A stretch of 33,623 nt of DNA from Flammeovirgaceae bacterium (GTDB taxonomy: Bacteria > Bacteroidota > Bacteroidia > Cytophagales > Cyclobacteriaceae), in contig JAHEZH010000021.1 of the NCBI GenBank assembly GCA_023251155.1, forward strand, positions 1 through 33,623. Reading direction: 5' to 3'. The notes under the pieces were generated by a model that did no database searches, was not told where the DNA came from, and saw only the letters and a list, made by a program, of their open reading frames with translations. The translations under genes and the position numbers were made by a program. Of the stretch, positions 15,330-23,781 are shown piece after piece. The stretch's first letter is position 1. The number at the start of each line of letters is the position of its first letter.

Positions 15330-17870
15330 ATGTCTATGAGTTGGAAAGCCTGTTTTTTGTCGTGCGCGTTAATGTCAGGAGCGCTTATTGCGAGGAGCCA
15401 GAATGCAGTTGGTATAGGGGTTGTAAATCCGAATAAAAATGCTGTACTGGAATTGGTTTCTCCCGGTAATAATCAAGGGCTACTCATGCCCAGGCTGACT
15501 ACGGCTCAGCGAACAGCTTCTGCTTTTACTTCTTCCCTGTCATCTAAGGAGAATGGGCTATTGGTTTTTGATAGCGATGAAAATAAATTTTACTACTGGC
15601 AGGTAAGCCAATGGCAGCCGGTGCGTTCAGGCACTGATCTAAGTGTTGGCAGTGGAATCACTATTTCCGGTAATTTAATTTCTACGATACCACAGGATCT
15701 TCAGCTCACTGGAAGTACTTTAAAGATTACCAACAACCCATCAGCCACACCCATTAATCTTGCGGCCTTTACAGGGACAAATACCGATGATCAGACATTA
15801 ACCTTTGATGGCGCAACAGGTCAGTTGTCAATCAGTCGCTTAAGCGGAGGACCACAGAATGTATCTTTATCCGGATTAGCTCCGGGAGGAACTGCAGGTG
15901 GAGATTTTACAGGTACTTATCCTTCACCCACATTGGCATCCACTTCGGGCAACAATATTGTTTCGGCTATTAACAACGCATCGACCACCAACCTGATCAA
16001 TACCAACCGATTGAATAGTGCTGTGGTATTGGATACAGAAACACCCACCGGTGGTACTATTGCCGGTACGTTTGCAACAGGACTTACCTTAAATAATAAC
16101 TCAGTGACTACCGCTAAGATTGCACCGGGTACAAACGGACAGATTTTAACTACTGCAGGCGGAGTTACTACATGGGCAACAGGAGCTTCGCCTAGTGGAG
16201 CCGCGGGAGGTGATTTATCGGGTACTTATCCAAGTCCGACAATCACCAATGATGCCATTACCGGAGCAAAGATTCTTGATGGAACAATTTCAGCTGCTGA
16301 CTTGGCGGCCAGTGCCGTAACTACTGTTAAAATAGCTCCTGGTACAAATGGCCAAGTGTTAACTACAGCGGGTGGGGTGGCCACATGGTCGACAGGAACT
16401 TCGCCTAGTGGAGCCGCGGGAGGTGATTTATCGGGTACTTATCCAAGTCCGACAATCACCAATGATGCCATTACCGGCGCAAAGATTCTTGATGGAACAA
16501 TTTCAGCTGCTGACTTGGCTGCCAGTGCCGTAACTACTGTTAAAATAGCTCCTGGTACAAATGGCCAAGTGTTAACTACAGCGGGTGGGGTGGCCACATG
16601 GTCGACAGGAACTTCGCCTAGTGGAGCCGCGGGAGGTGATTTATCGGGTACTTATCCAAGTCCTACGGTAGCAACCAATGCGATTACCTCTGCCAAGATT
16701 AATGATGGAGCTATTGTAAATGCGGATGTAAATGCATCGGCCGCTATTGACGTATCAAAGCTTGCACCAGGCACATCCGGCCAGGTATTGACTACTTCAG
16801 GAAGTTTAGTGCCTCAATGGGCTGCACCAGGAGGAACTACTTTGCTGCAAGCCCCTGGTACACGCAATTTGTTTGCAGGCTCACCAATAGGAACAACTAC
16901 ATCAGGTTCTGATAATGCCTTTTACGGAGCATTTGCCGGAGTAGCCAACACAAGCGGGAGTTGGAATGTGTTGATCGGAACACAGGCAGGGCAGAGTAAA
17001 ACCACAGGAGATTTAAATACGATTATTGGCTGGGCAGCGGGAAGAACAAATACCGCACACCAGGGAAATACGCTCATCGGCGCACAGGCCGGTGAATTTA
17101 CTACTCCCACTGGAAATGTAAATACAATGGTGGGAGAGAAAGCAGGATGGAATGTAACCGATGGAACTGGTAATGTCATGTTGGGGCACCGGGCAGGACA
17201 AAATACGACAACTGGTTTTTTTAATGTATTCGTAGGCACTCTTGTGGGGGGAACAAATACAGTGGGCACCAGATTGACCCTTATCGGAAATGGTACAGAC
17301 GTTAGTGCCAATAATCTTAATAATGCTATTGCAATAGGAGATGGCGCTATTGTAAATGCGAGTAACAAAGTGCGAATTGGTAACAGTACTATTTCTGTCA
17401 TTGAGGGCCAGGTTGCCTTTACAGCGGCTTCCGATAAAAGACTTAAAATGAATATCAAAGAATTAAATACCGGGCTGGATTTTATTATGAAGCTCAAACC
17501 AATGAGTTATCAAATGAAGAACCTGACTGATACCCGGACTAACTGGGGATTTCTGGCGCAGGATATTGAACAGCTTGTTGGCTCAGAGAACGCAATACTT
17601 ACTGTAGGTGAAGATAAAGACAGAACTCTTGGCTTACGCTATACGGATTTCGTTGCTCCGCTAACCAAAGCCGTACAGGAACAACAAAAAGAAATTGAAG
17701 AGTTGAAAGCTAAACTCTCTGCCAGCCAGCAGCAAGTGAACACTCTAAATGCATCACTTGAAACTTTAAAGAAGGAACAATCTTCGATCGCTGATCTTCA
17801 GGTGGAGTTGGAAAAAATAAAGAAGGTGTTGGGCATGGAAGCCAATGCAAAAGAAAAGAGTAAAAACTGA
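15330..17870 (+). CDS. Secreted tail-fibre-like adhesin with internal repeats and C-terminal S74 chaperone domain (846 aa)
   Basis: Signal peptide (1-24, ending ARSQ), then a short globular N-terminal region common in Bacteroidota surface proteins (NAVLELVSPGNNQGLLMPR), then a region of collagen-like G-G-D-[LF]-[ST]-G-T-Y-P-S-P repeats (residues about 190-460), then YadA-head-like repeats of the form N-x-hydrophobic-x-G-x-x-A-G (about 515-650). The C-terminal peptidase S74 intramolecular chaperone domain starts at SDKRLK (Ser701, Lys706 are the expected cleavage dyad) and ends in a coiled coil (about 775-830), so the protein should trimerise into a fibre and cut itself. I start at the ATG at 15330; the frame extends upstream without a signal peptide. 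The T9SS cargo gene begins 23 bp later. Confidence 0.88.
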   Translation: MSMSWKACFLSCALMSGALIARSQNAVGIGVVNPNKNAVLELVSPGNNQGLLMPRLTTAQRTASAFTSSLSSKENGLLVFDSDENKFYYWQVSQWQPVRSGTDLSVGSGITISGNLISTIPQDLQLTGSTLKITNNPSATPINLAAFTGTNTDDQTLTFDGATGQLSISRLSGGPQNVSLSGLAPGGTAGGDFTGTYPSPTLASTSGNNIVSAINNASTTNLINTNRLNSAVVLDTETPTGGTIAGTFATGLTLNNNSVTTAKIAPGTNGQILTTAGGVTTWATGASPSGAAGGDLSGTYPSPTITNDAITGAKILDGTISAADLAASAVTTVKIAPGTNGQVLTTAGGVATWSTGTSPSGAAGGDLSGTYPSPTITNDAITGAKILDGTISAADLAASAVTTVKIAPGTNGQVLTTAGGVATWSTGTSPSGAAGGDLSGTYPSPTVATNAITSAKINDGAIVNADVNASAAIDVSKLAPGTSGQVLTTSGSLVPQWAAPGGTTLLQAPGTRNLFAGSPIGTTTSGSDNAFYGAFAGVANTSGSWNVLIGTQAGQSKTTGDLNTIIGWAAGRTNTAHQGNTLIGAQAGEFTTPTGNVNTMVGEKAGWNVTDGTGNVMLGHRAGQNTTTGFFNVFVGTLVGGTNTVGTRLTLIGNGTDVSANNLNNAIAIGDGAIVNASNKVRIGNSTISVIEGQVAFTAASDKRLKMNIKELNTGLDFIMKLKPMSYQMKNLTDTRTNWGFLAQDIEQLVGSENAILTVGEDKDRTLGLRYTDFVAPLTKAVQEQQKEIEELKAKLSASQQQVNTLNASLETLKKEQSSIADLQVELEKIKKVLGMEANAKEKSKN
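16188..16663 (+). repeat. 213-bp coding tandem repeat inside the fibre gene
   Basis: The unit starting TCGCCTAGTGGAGCCGCGGG begins at 16188, 16401 and 16614; the first two copies are full and differ at only a few positions (for example GGAGCA/GGCGCA and GCGGCC/GCTGCC), the third matches for about 50 bp. Each unit codes 71 residues. Such near-identity at synonymous positions points to recent duplication by slippage or recombination, so copy number may vary between strains. A more diverged half unit lies just upstream (from about 16110). Confidence 0.95.
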
Positions 17871-17893
17871 TATTCAGTAATCGGCCACCCGCA

Positions 17894-19045
17894 ATGAAAA
17901 GAAATATCTTCACTCTGATTTTTTTGTCAGGTACCTATGTGATGATGGCACAGAGCTTTCATAACAACGGTGCAATTGTAAGCTTGTCCTCTCAATCGGT
18001 ATTAACTGTTCCGGATAGCCTGGTAAACAAAGGCACGATCATCAATAATGGCAGTCTTGGTATTTCAGGTGCGTGGGTTAACCTGGGTACGTACGATGCA
18101 GGTTCTGGGCAGATTAACTTTAACAGTAATTTGTCACAGACAATCAATCACAGTGATCAGGCCTTTAGCAAGCTGGTGATTAGTGGAACGGGAGTGAAAA
18201 CATTCTCTGCCAACATTACTATTGAATCCGAATTGGATTTGCAGAGCAGTGTATTGAAGTCGGCAAATGGGGCCAGGATTATTCTGGATAAAAACGCTGT
18301 CATCAAAGGAGGCTCTGATCAGTCCCATATTGTAGGATCAGTAGAGGCGAAGGGAGCGGGTAATTGGGTTTTCCCCATTGGAAATGGCACTACTTATTTC
18401 CCCGTTGAAGTCACCAATGTAACGAATGCCAATGCCCTTGCTACACTGACGCTGCACGAGCTATCCAATGGACAAGTATTAACTGCGGATAACGCATTGA
18501 CGCAAATTTCTTCCAAGCGCTATTGGGAATTGATATTCACGGCAGGAAGCCTGGACCAAAGCAAGATCACGTTGCCTTTGGTAGCAGAAGACGGGCTGGC
18601 AACCAACCTGGATGATGTAGTTGTCGCAGAGAGTAACAGTATAACAGATGCTTTTGTCAGTAGGGGTAACTCGGGCACTTCCGGTAGTCTCACATCCGGC
18701 TCGGTAACAAGTGAATCGGGGCTCACTTCCAGGTTCTATGCGGCAGCAGCCATCCGTGGAGATCATGCCATTGAAATATTTAATGCGGTCTCAGCAGGTA
18801 ACGATGGTCGAAATGATTTTTTCAGGATAGAGAACATTGAGTTTTACCCGAACAATCATGTCGCCATCTTCAACCGGTGGGGCGATAAGGTGTTTGAAAT
18901 AAATGGGTATGACAACGGCTCGAAGTCATTCAATGGCACCGCTAACATGGGAGGTAATAACAAACTATCTCCTGGCACATTCTTCTATTCTATTGAATTA
19001 GGGGACGGCTCAAAAAAAAGAACCGGATACCTGGTGCTTAAATAG
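17894..19045 (+). CDS. T9SS type B cargo protein (gliding-motility CHU_C-type sorting domain)
   Basis: Sec signal peptide (about residues 1-19, ending MMAQS), then a beta-rich body with hairpin repeats such as LVNKGTIINNGSLGI. The last 90 residues are the type B C-terminal sorting domain: GNDGRNDFFRIENIEFYPNN, then VAIFNRWGDKVFE and the final SPGTFFYSIELGDGSKKRTGYLVLK. This domain takes proteins across the outer membrane by the type IX system and attaches or releases them. 383 aa. It follows the fibre gene by 23 bp, so the two are likely one transcript and may work together at the cell surface. Its 3' end overlaps the convergent E2 gene by 8 bp. Confidence 0.9.
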   Translation: MKRNIFTLIFLSGTYVMMAQSFHNNGAIVSLSSQSVLTVPDSLVNKGTIINNGSLGISGAWVNLGTYDAGSGQINFNSNLSQTINHSDQAFSKLVISGTGVKTFSANITIESELDLQSSVLKSANGARIILDKNAVIKGGSDQSHIVGSVEAKGAGNWVFPIGNGTTYFPVEVTNVTNANALATLTLHELSNGQVLTADNALTQISSKRYWELIFTAGSLDQSKITLPLVAEDGLATNLDDVVVAESNSITDAFVSRGNSGTSGSLTSGSVTSESGLTSRFYAAAAIRGDHAIEIFNAVSAGNDGRNDFFRIENIEFYPNNHVAIFNRWGDKVFEINGYDNGSKSFNGTANMGGNNKLSPGTFFYSIELGDGSKKRTGYLVLK

Positions 19046-20315
19046 TACGGTTGATGTCAAACTTCTCCAGGTAGTCTGCCACTCTGCGTACTACACTGCC
19101 ACCCAATGCACCGTCCACTACCCGATGATCGTACGAGTGTGAAAGGAACATTTTATGACGAATAGCAATGGCATCCCCGTAAGGCGTTTCAACCACAGCG
19201 GGTTTCTTCTGCACTGCACCCAGCGCCATGATGGCGACCTGAGGCTGCATGATAATAGGAGTACCCATTACGTTGCCAAATGAGCCCACGTTAGATACGG
19301 TAAATGTGCCTCCACTCAGTTCATCCGGCTTCAGTTTATTTTCACGTGCACGCCGTGCTACATCATTCACTGCTTTTGTTAACCCAGTGATATTGTATTG
19401 ATCGGCATTACGGATGACGGGCACAATGAGATTGCCCGATGGCAGAGCCACGGCTAATCCGATATTGATGTCTTTCTTTTTAATAATACGACTGCCATCC
19501 ACCTGCACATTGATCATCGGGTAGTCTTTGATGGCAAGAACGATGGCTTCAATGAATATCGGGGTGTAGGTAAGCACATCCCCTTCACGTTTCTGAAATT
19601 CGTTCTTCACTTTGTTTCTCCAGAAAACGATGTTGCTTACATCGGCTTCAACAAATGAAGTCACGTGCGGAGAAATACGTTTGCTATCCACCATGCGTTC
19701 GGCAATCATTTTGCGCATGCGATCCATCTCAATGATTTCGTCTCCCGCATTGATCGATGCCGGAACTAACGGACTTGCCGTACTGCGAACAGAAATAGTT
19801 TGACCTAACTTGCGATTCTGAACATAAGCCAGGATGTCTTTTTTGGTAACACGGCCCTCAGCGCCAGAGCCAGTGATGGATTCCAGTTCGGAGACCGGAA
19901 CGTTTTCTTCCTTAGCAATATTTTTAACTAATGGAGAGTAGAATCGTGAAGCAGACTTGAAATCAATATGAACTCCATTGCCATTGGATGATGGAGTAAC
20001 GGCAGCAACTTCTTTTGATGAAACAGCGGAGGTCGTCTCTTCTTTAGCGGATGCATTCACACTTACATCCCCAGCTTCCGTGGTAATGATTGCAATCGGT
20101 TTTCCAATCTTTACAATGTCCCCTTTCTGCGCAAGTATTTCTTTTAAAATACCACCATGAGTAGAAGGTACTTCGGTATCTACTTTATCGGTAGCTACTT
20201 CCAATACCGATTCATCCTGCTCGATTTTATCTCCTGGCTTTTTCAACCAGGTTAAAATCGTTGCTTCCATTATACTTTCGCCCATCTTAGGCATGATCAG
20301 TTCTACCAGCGCCAT
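19038..20315 (-). CDS. Dihydrolipoamide acyltransferase (E2) of a 2-oxoacid dehydrogenase complex
   Basis: Lipoyl domain at the N-terminus with the modified Lys44 in ATDKVDTEVPS, a linker, the peripheral subunit-binding domain (about residues 120-160, ASRFYSPLVKNIAKEE to GRVTKKDIL), and a catalytic acyltransferase domain ending in the active site SHSYDHRVVDGALGG (His/Asp). The DKVDTEVPS context is usual for branched-chain or 2-oxoglutarate type E2, so the acyl substrate cannot be fixed; no E1 or E3 gene is adjacent. I start at the ATG at 20315 (425 aa); a TTG two codons upstream is the alternative. It follows cinA by 76 bp on the same strand. Confidence 0.92.
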   Translation of the reverse strand: MALVELIMPKMGESIMEATILTWLKKPGDKIEQDESVLEVATDKVDTEVPSTHGGILKEILAQKGDIVKIGKPIAIITTEAGDVSVNASAKEETTSAVSSKEVAAVTPSSNGNGVHIDFKSASRFYSPLVKNIAKEENVPVSELESITGSGAEGRVTKKDILAYVQNRKLGQTISVRSTASPLVPASINAGDEIIEMDRMRKMIAERMVDSKRISPHVTSFVEADVSNIVFWRNKVKNEFQKREGDVLTYTPIFIEAIVLAIKDYPMINVQVDGSRIIKKKDINIGLAVALPSGNLIVPVIRNADQYNITGLTKAVNDVARRARENKLKPDELSGGTFTVSNVGSFGNVMGTPIIMQPQVAIMALGAVQKKPAVVETPYGDAIAIRHKMFLSHSYDHRVVDGALGGSVVRRVADYLEKFDINRTI

Positions 20316-20391
20316 ATTCAATACTTTGGATTCGCTAAGTTAAGCAGAAATTCTGTAGTCTCTGACCACTTATTAAAAGGCAAGTCGTCCA

Positions 20392-21639
20392 CTATTCCGG
20401 CAAACTTTGCCGGATCAGATTAAGTACTGCTATTGATGCACTTTTAATATTGATCATCCGGTCTTTCGACAGCTGCAGTTTTTTGGTCACCGTCTGATAC
20501 TTGTCAGAATACGCAATCCATACGGTACCCACTGGTTTATCTGGTGTAGCGCCTCCTGGGCCAGCTATTCCACTGGTAGCTACGCCAATATCAGTATTAA
20601 ATTTTGCACGTACGATGTTGGCCATCTCGATGATGGTTGGCTCGCTTACGGCTCCGTATTTTTCTAATGTCTCGGGCTTCACGCCAAGTTGTCGCATTTT
20701 AATCTGGTAATCATACGGAATGATACTTCCTAAAAAATAATCAGAACTACCCGCCACACTGGTAATGAGGTGCGAGAGATAACCGCCCGTGCAGCTTTCA
20801 GCGATAGAAATATTTAGCTTTTTTTCTTTTAATGTTCTTCCGATTACTACTTCAAGCGGATCTTCGCCATACCCGAATATGAATGGCCCCGCGATTTCTT
20901 TCAGTTTTTCCACCAGCACGTCCGACTCTGCCTGAAGTTCATGGATCGAATCACCAAAAGAAGTCAATCGGAGTTTTACTTCCCCCAAGCTTGGCAGATA
21001 TGCCAGCTTCACATGCTGGGGTAAAGCGTTCTCCCAACCGGAAATTTTTTCGGCAAGAAACGATTCACCAATACCAACGGTGCGAATCACTTTATGATAA
21101 ATAACAGGTGTAGTAAATGTCTTCTTTAATTTGGGGATCACTATGTCGGTCATCATGCGCTTCATTTCATGAGGCACACCGGGCATTGACATGAATACTT
21201 TTCCGTTTTTTTCAAACCACATACCCGGAGCAGTACCCACGGCATTGGTAATTTTTTCACAACACTCCGGCAATGCTGCCTGCTGACGATTGATCTCCGT
21301 TAACTCACGACCCCGCTGTGTGAAGAATTCAGTTACTTCAGCAAGTGCTTCGTTATTGATCTTTAACCCGCAGTTAAAATACTTAGCGAGACAAGGTTTG
21401 GTAATATCATCACTTGTAGGGCCAAGGCCCCCGGTAATCAATACAATGTCCACTCGTTTTTCTGCTTCCGCGAAAGCGGCGAGTATTTCATCTTCCCTGT
21501 CGCCCACCGTTGTTTTGCGAATGACTTTAATGCCAGCATTGCTCAGTTCAACACTCATCCATTGTGAATTGGTATCCACGATCTGGCCATAAAGGATTTC
21601 GTCACCGATAGTAAGAAGCTCTGCTACGATTTGGTTCAT
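20392..21639 (-). CDS. cinA: CinA-family protein (NMN deamidase / MoCF-like)
   Basis: The N-terminal molybdopterin-binding-like domain (about 1-170) shows LLTIGDEILYGQIVDTNSQW and LITGGLGPTSDD; the C-terminal CinA domain (about 255-415) shows AESCTGGYLSHLITSVAGSS and TSGIAGPGGATPDKPVGTVW. The C-terminal domain deamidates nicotinamide mononucleotide in NAD salvage, and the N-terminal part is linked to ADP-ribose pyrophosphatase activity in some homologues. 415 aa is full length. It is the upstream gene of the cinA-E2 pair; a candidate promoter lies 38 bp ahead. Confidence 0.95.
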   Translation of the reverse strand: MNQIVAELLTIGDEILYGQIVDTNSQWMSVELSNAGIKVIRKTTVGDREDEILAAFAEAEKRVDIVLITGGLGPTSDDITKPCLAKYFNCGLKINNEALAEVTEFFTQRGRELTEINRQQAALPECCEKITNAVGTAPGMWFEKNGKVFMSMPGVPHEMKRMMTDIVIPKLKKTFTTPVIYHKVIRTVGIGESFLAEKISGWENALPQHVKLAYLPSLGEVKLRLTSFGDSIHELQAESDVLVEKLKEIAGPFIFGYGEDPLEVVIGRTLKEKKLNISIAESCTGGYLSHLITSVAGSSDYFLGSIIPYDYQIKMRQLGVKPETLEKYGAVSEPTIIEMANIVRAKFNTDIGVATSGIAGPGGATPDKPVGTVWIAYSDKYQTVTKKLQLSKDRMINIKSASIAVLNLIRQSLPE

Positions 21640-21676
21640 CTGTATAATTTTATCTGTCCACCCGGAAGAGTACCAA

Positions 21677-21684
21677 CAAAACTA
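21677..21684 (-). promoter_or_regulatory. Candidate -7 box (TAGTTTTG) for cinA
   Basis: Reading the minus strand, TAGTTTTG is an exact TAnnTTTG match 38 bases before the cinA ATG, in the 102-bp divergent gap with the FMN oxidase. No convincing -33 element. Confidence 0.35.
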
Positions 21685-21741
21685 CTGACTAACGCTAAAA
21701 GTTTTGCTAAATATTAAATAATGAGTGATTATTTTTAGCGT

Positions 21742-23004
21742 ATGGTCAGATCGGGGGCAGACAGACAGAAGGAGATTTACCTCAACGGTTTTGCAGGCAT
21801 TCGCTCTCCAATACCTGTTGACTGGAGTAAGCTGGAGCAAAAAGCAAGGGGAATGATGACTCCTGAGGCTTTTGCTTACATCGCCGGTGGAGCAGGCCTT
21901 GAAAGCACGATGAACTCCAATCGTTCTGCTTTTGAAAAGTATACGATTGTACCCCGCATGTTGCGCGATGTAAGTGTACGCGATATTTCCATCGAACTCT
22001 TCGGACAAAAATTAACTTCACCACTTTTGCTGGCACCAGTTGGTGTACTGCAAATGGTACACCGGGATGCCGACCTTGCTGTAGGTAAGGCTGCGGCTGA
22101 ATTAAATGTACCTTATATTTTTTCCAACCAGGCAAGTGTGCCCATGGAAGAAGTGGCTGCCGTAATGGGCAACCGTACACGATGGATGCAGTTGTATTGG
22201 AGTAAATCAAATGAACTGGTTGAAAGCCTGGCCCAGCGTGCAGAGAAATGTGGATGTACGGCACTCGTAGTTACCCTTGATACGACTTTGCTTGGCTGGC
22301 GCACGCGGGATCTGGATGTGGCTTACTTGCCTTTTCTTGAAGGTAAAGGTATTGCTCAATATACATCGGACCCGGTATTTCAAAAACTGATGAATGAGAA
22401 GAGTGGGCATCCCGCTGAGAAAAAAGTAACGGCACAGTCATTAGCGGGATTAATTCAGATCATTAAAAATTATCCGGGCAAGGGATTCTTTTCAAAGCTT
22501 AGTTCAGGTCGTGCAGTAAATGCGGTGCAAAAGTTTACCGACATTTATTCCAATCCGTCACTTACGTGGAAGGATTTGAAATTCTTGCGCGACCGTACGA
22601 AGCTCCCCATTCTGCTGAAGGGAATCAATCATCCGGATGATGCACGCCTGGCGATGGACCACGGCATGAATGGAATCATCATCTCTAACCATGGAGGGCG
22701 GCAAGTAGATGGAGCGATAAGTACACTGGATGCGTTGCCCGGTATTGTTGAAGTGGTGAAAGATAAAGTTCCGGTTCTTATCGATAGCGGCATCCGCGGA
22801 GGTGCTGATATTTTTAAAGCACTGGCCCTGGGAGCAAAAGCCGTGTGCATAGGCAGGCCGTATGTGTATGGATTAGCGATAGGTGGCCAGCAAGGTGTTG
22901 TTGATGTCGTTAGCAACTTACTTGCCGATTTTGATCTTTGCATGGGACTTGCGGGATGTACGAACATCTCATCGATTTCGCCAGATCATGTGGTGAAGGT
23001 ATAA
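21742..23004 (+). CDS. FMN-dependent alpha-hydroxyacid oxidase, lactate 2-monooxygenase/oxidase-like
   Basis: TIM-barrel flavoenzyme oxidising 2-hydroxyacids such as L-lactate. The catalytic base is His317 in SNHGGRQVDG with Arg320; Lys293 in LLKGI contacts FMN N1/O2; DSGIRGG (348-354) and GRPYVYG (371-377) bind the phosphate. The N-terminal EAFAYIAGGAGLE and the stretch MQLYW are also family marks. The extended 200-265 insert and N-terminal region resemble the lactate 2-monooxygenase branch more than membrane LldD; substrate not certain. 420 aa. Next to the DUF4197 gene, 46 bp downstream. Confidence 0.92.
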   Translation: MVRSGADRQKEIYLNGFAGIRSPIPVDWSKLEQKARGMMTPEAFAYIAGGAGLESTMNSNRSAFEKYTIVPRMLRDVSVRDISIELFGQKLTSPLLLAPVGVLQMVHRDADLAVGKAAAELNVPYIFSNQASVPMEEVAAVMGNRTRWMQLYWSKSNELVESLAQRAEKCGCTALVVTLDTTLLGWRTRDLDVAYLPFLEGKGIAQYTSDPVFQKLMNEKSGHPAEKKVTAQSLAGLIQIIKNYPGKGFFSKLSSGRAVNAVQKFTDIYSNPSLTWKDLKFLRDRTKLPILLKGINHPDDARLAMDHGMNGIIISNHGGRQVDGAISTLDALPGIVEVVKDKVPVLIDSGIRGGADIFKALALGAKAVCIGRPYVYGLAIGGQQGVVDVVSNLLADFDLCMGLAGCTNISSISPDHVVKV

Positions 23005-23050
23005 CGATGCTTTTTAAAGCCGTCGATTTTAGTGATTTTTGAGTTTATAT

Positions 23051-23779
23051 ATGACGATGAAGCATTCAATCTGGTCTCTTGTTTTTGTTCTTGGCGCATG
23101 TACTTCGGCACAAATCAACCAGGCCATCTCTGATGTAAACAAAAGTTTATCGAAAGAGGTGCCGTTAACCGCTGCTGATGTAGGCAATGGCTTGAAAGAA
23201 GCACTCGTAAAAGGAATTTCTATTGGTGCCGATAACGCTTCACAAACAAATGGCTATTATAAAAATCTGGAGATCAAAATTCCATTTCCGCCGGATGTGA
23301 AAAAAGTGGAGGACAAACTTCGCCAGATTGGCTTAGGAAGTGAAGTAGATCAATTTGTGCTTACGTTGAACCGGGGTGCCGAACAGGCTGCTCAAGAAGC
23401 AAAACCGATCTTCATAACCGCCATCCGGTCAATGACGATAGACGATGCATGGAGTATTCTGAGAGGGCAACCCGATGCCGCCACTCAATATTTAAAACGA
23501 GTGACTTCACTGCAACTGAAAGACAAGTTTAAACCGGTGATACAAAGTGCACTGGATAAAGTGAATGCAACAAAATACTACGGTGACCTGGTAAATACGT
23601 ATAATAAAATTCCCTTGGTACAAAAAGTGAACCCCGATCTTAATGAGTATGCAACTGATCTTGCGATGCAGGGATTGTTTACATTGATTGCCGAAGAGGA
23701 AAAGAAGATCAGAGAAAATCCGCTGGAACGTACTACCGAGTTACTTAAGCGAGTATTCGCTGCCCAGCAGCAGAAATAG
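23051..23779 (+). CDS. DUF4197 lipoprotein
   Basis: The N-terminus ends in LGAC, which fits a lipobox (Cys17 counted from this ATG), so the protein is probably anchored in the envelope. The rest is helical and matches the DUF4197 pattern by eye, with DVGNGLKEAL, IPFPPDVKKVEDKLRQIG, AKPIFITAI and TIDDAWSILRGQPDAAT. No reaction is known for the family. The frame runs back to a TTG at 23039, but the ATG at 23051 or 23057 starts straight into the signal peptide. The stop lies 2 bp from the convergent kinase gene's stop, with no room for a separate terminator. Confidence 0.85.
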   Translation: MTMKHSIWSLVFVLGACTSAQINQAISDVNKSLSKEVPLTAADVGNGLKEALVKGISIGADNASQTNGYYKNLEIKIPFPPDVKKVEDKLRQIGLGSEVDQFVLTLNRGAEQAAQEAKPIFITAIRSMTIDDAWSILRGQPDAATQYLKRVTSLQLKDKFKPVIQSALDKVNATKYYGDLVNTYNKIPLVQKVNPDLNEYATDLAMQGLFTLIAEEEKKIRENPLERTTELLKRVFAAQQQK

Positions 23780-23781
23780 AT

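Noticed and set aside
16922-17497. 191-codon minus-strand frame across the fibre gene
   Set aside because: Pro/Val/Leu-rich antisense of the repeated Gly/Asn/Thr codons; the plus strand encodes the adhesin head repeats.
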